Below are positions 62,512 to 64,000 of a DNA stretch of 64,000 bases, piece after piece. The notes below the pieces were generated by a model. It was not told the origin of the DNA, did no database searches, and was given only the letters and a program-made list of their open reading frames with translations. This stretch comes from Sutcliffiella halmapala (GTDB taxonomy: Bacteria > Bacillota > Bacilli > Bacillales > Bacillaceae_I), in assembly GCF_002019665.1 (NCBI RefSeq), contig NZ_KV917375.1, positions 752,001 through 816,000 on the forward strand, given 5' to 3'. A program made the position numbers and the translations under genes. The first letter of the stretch is position 1. Every line of letters starts with the position of its first letter.

Positions 62512-63573
62512 ATGGCAGAATTAAAGCTTGGCATTATTGGAGCAGGAAATATTTTTAGATATGTACATGCACCGGCATGGGTTGAAAATAAAGATGTAGA
62601 AATTGTTGCGGTTTGTGATGTTGACCGTGAAAAAGCAGAGGCTGTTGCAAAGGAATTTAATATTCCACATGTGTATACAGACTATAAAGATGTACTAGCT
62701 CATGAGGAAATTAACATTGTGGATATTTGTACACCTAATCTTTATCATTCAGAGTATTCCGTTGCTGCATTAGAGGCTGGAAAGCATGTTTTATGTGAAA
62801 AACCAGATGCAGTTAGTCCAGAAGAAGCACAAAGAATGGCTGACACAGCGGAGCGCACCGGCAAGACGTTAATGGTGATGCGAAATAATCGTTTCAGCGC
62901 ACCAGCACAATACATGAAGAAAGTTGTTGCAAACGGGCATATGGGTGAAGTATACACTGGTCGTTGTGGCTGGATTCGTAGAAGAGGTATTCCAGGTAAA
63001 GGTGGCTGGTTCACGACAAAAGAATTATCTGGTGGTGGCCCACTAATTGATCTTGGTGTTCACTTTATTGATCTAGCAATCTGGATTATGGGTAACCCTA
63101 AACCTGTCTCAGTAGTTGGTTCTACCTACACGAAATTTGCAGATACCGACCTTGCAGATTCTGTTCACAGTCAATTTGGTACAAAGCAAGCAGGCGGAAC
63201 CTTTGATGTGGAGGATTTAGCAACAGGCTTTATCCGCTTTGATAATGGAGCAAGCCTTCAAATTGAATTTAGCTGGGCTTCTAATATTGAAGAAGAAGTG
63301 AACTTCTATGAGTTACGCGGAACAAAAGCGGGAGCAAGCTTTAAAAATGGCAAGCTAAAAATCTTTACAGAGGTAGAAGAAAAGCTTTGGAATGTAGACC
63401 CTGAAATTCGTAATCACGAGACAGGTGATCATGCAAACAATATCAATCACTTTGTTGATGTTGTTCAAGGTAGAGCCGAGGCAATTTTCACACCAGATCA
63501 AGGCGTTGATATGATCAAAATTCTAGATGCTATCTATAAGTCTGCTGAAACAGGACATGAAGTAAGATTATAA
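62512..63573 (+). CDS. Gfo/Idh/MocA sugar dehydrogenase E
   Basis: This 353-aa dehydrogenase has Rossmann motif GIIGAGNIFRYVHAPAW, CEKPDAVSPEEAQ and IDLGVHFIDLAIWIMGNPKP with the conserved His. It has the segment GWIRRRGIPGKGGWFTTKELSGGGPLIDLG, shared by the glucose-fructose-oxidoreductase-like subgroup. AGGGGGAGG precedes the ATG. It starts a separate operon with another TIM-barrel gene 19 nt downstream. Confidence 0.92.
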   Translation: MAELKLGIIGAGNIFRYVHAPAWVENKDVEIVAVCDVDREKAEAVAKEFNIPHVYTDYKDVLAHEEINIVDICTPNLYHSEYSVAALEAGKHVLCEKPDAVSPEEAQRMADTAERTGKTLMVMRNNRFSAPAQYMKKVVANGHMGEVYTGRCGWIRRRGIPGKGGWFTTKELSGGGPLIDLGVHFIDLAIWIMGNPKPVSVVGSTYTKFADTDLADSVHSQFGTKQAGGTFDVEDLATGFIRFDNGASLQIEFSWASNIEEEVNFYELRGTKAGASFKNGKLKIFTEVEEKLWNVDPEIRNHETGDHANNINHFVDVVQGRAEAIFTPDQGVDMIKILDAIYKSAETGHEVRL

Positions 63574-63592
63574 AATGGGAGGTTCGCTTTCA

Positions 63593-64000
63593 ATGAAGCA
63601 TAAAATTGCAGCACAACTATATACGGTTCGTGATTTATTAGAGAAAGACTTTCCAGGTGTACTGAAAGAGTTAAAGGAAATGGGCTATGCAGGAGTGCAA
63701 ATTTCTGGTCTGTTTGGCAATGACCCAAAAGAAATTGCTGCCGTTATGACGGAGTTAGGACTTGGAACAGCAGGAATGCATATCGATCTTGATAGCTTCC
63801 GTAACGAGCTTCCTAGAGTTCTAGAAGAAGCAGAAATCTTTCAAACGAAAGACTTAATTTTACCTTATTTAGTAGAAGAAGATCGAAATGCAGAGAGCTA
63901 TATTGCCTTAAAAGCAGAGCTTAATGAGATTGCTAGCAAGCTTCAAGAAGATGGCTACCGAATTAGCTATCATAATCATGACTTTGAATTTGAAACAGAG
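63593..64000 (+). CDS. Sugar isomerase/epimerase-like TIM barrel (partial, runs off the window)
   Basis: The first 136 codons are visible. MKHKIAAQLYTVRDLLEKDFPGVLKELKEMGYAGVQISGLFG is a typical start of xylose-isomerase-like barrels, and GYRISYHNHDFEFE carries the HNHDFEF metal-site signature. GGGAGG lies about 10 nt before the ATG. The gene continues past the window end, so its length and stop are unknown. It pairs with dehydrogenase E. Confidence 0.9.
   Translation, partial: MKHKIAAQLYTVRDLLEKDFPGVLKELKEMGYAGVQISGLFGNDPKEIAAVMTELGLGTAGMHIDLDSFRNELPRVLEEAEIFQTKDLILPYLVEEDRNAESYIALKAELNEIASKLQEDGYRISYHNHDFEFETE

Overview
The window looks like the chromosome of a low-GC, spore-former-type Bacillota, most likely a Bacillaceae outside the B. 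subtilis group. The evidence is the rnr-smpB-ssrA block, class B sortase and NEAT heme-uptake genes, purine-rich ribosome binding sites, 7-1-7 Fur boxes, CcpA-type cre sites and MsmX-type sugar importers that lack their own ATPase. No rRNA or ordinary tRNA gene, phage, transposase or CRISPR array was seen. The only stable RNA gene is tmRNA.

Region 1 (about 0.5-5.2 kb): carboxylesterase, RNase R, SmpB and tmRNA, the ribosome-rescue neighbourhood. The tmRNA gene is split. Its T-loop is interrupted by about 280 nt with group I intron hallmarks (P1 with U.G wobble, terminal G, the P7-side motif), and removing that segment restores a normal 362-nt tmRNA. A minus-strand sugar/H+ symporter follows, with a xyl-operator-like dyad and a cre site on its promoter.

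Region 2 (6.9-19.3 kb): iron/heme acquisition. Four Fur boxes precede IsdC, a giant wall-anchored protein with seven NEAT domains of two kinds, a heme-binding lipoprotein, permease, ATPase and sortase B. A facing minus-strand operon, also with Fur boxes, carries a second lipoprotein/permease/ATPase set and the heme oxygenase IsdG. A 42-bp tandem repeat tract lies between them.

Region 3 (19.4-25.8 kb): TPP riboswitch and thiC, a tiny coiled-coil/Cys-rich protein, a DUF4064-like membrane protein, a C92-like papain-fold protein, a PadR/HAAS pair and a short-chain dehydrogenase.

Region 4 (25.8 kb to the end): about 38 kb of carbohydrate genes. It has three CUT1-type importer permease pairs with no ATPase, an esterase, a sulfatase, an ABC exporter/DUF1854 pair, and several Gfo/Idh/MocA dehydrogenases with xylose-isomerase-like TIM barrels and a ThuA protein. 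Its core is an unusual membrane module: a lipoprotein SBP, a 979-aa SBP with N-terminal beta domains, two permeases, an NHL-TPR-Yip1 membrane protein, a DUF5696 glycosidase-like protein and two more permeases. This is followed by a GH3 beta-glucosidase and a GH94 phosphorylase of the 1,2-beta-oligoglucan phosphorylase type. A LacI regulator sits inside the region. A 12-bp TGAAACGTTTCA-type operator recurs before five transcription units, which predicts one local regulon. I infer uptake and phosphorolysis of beta-1,2-gluco-oligosaccharides (sophoro-oligosaccharides), possibly alongside an oxidative 3-keto-sugar route. The substrate assignment rests on family resemblance and gene order only.
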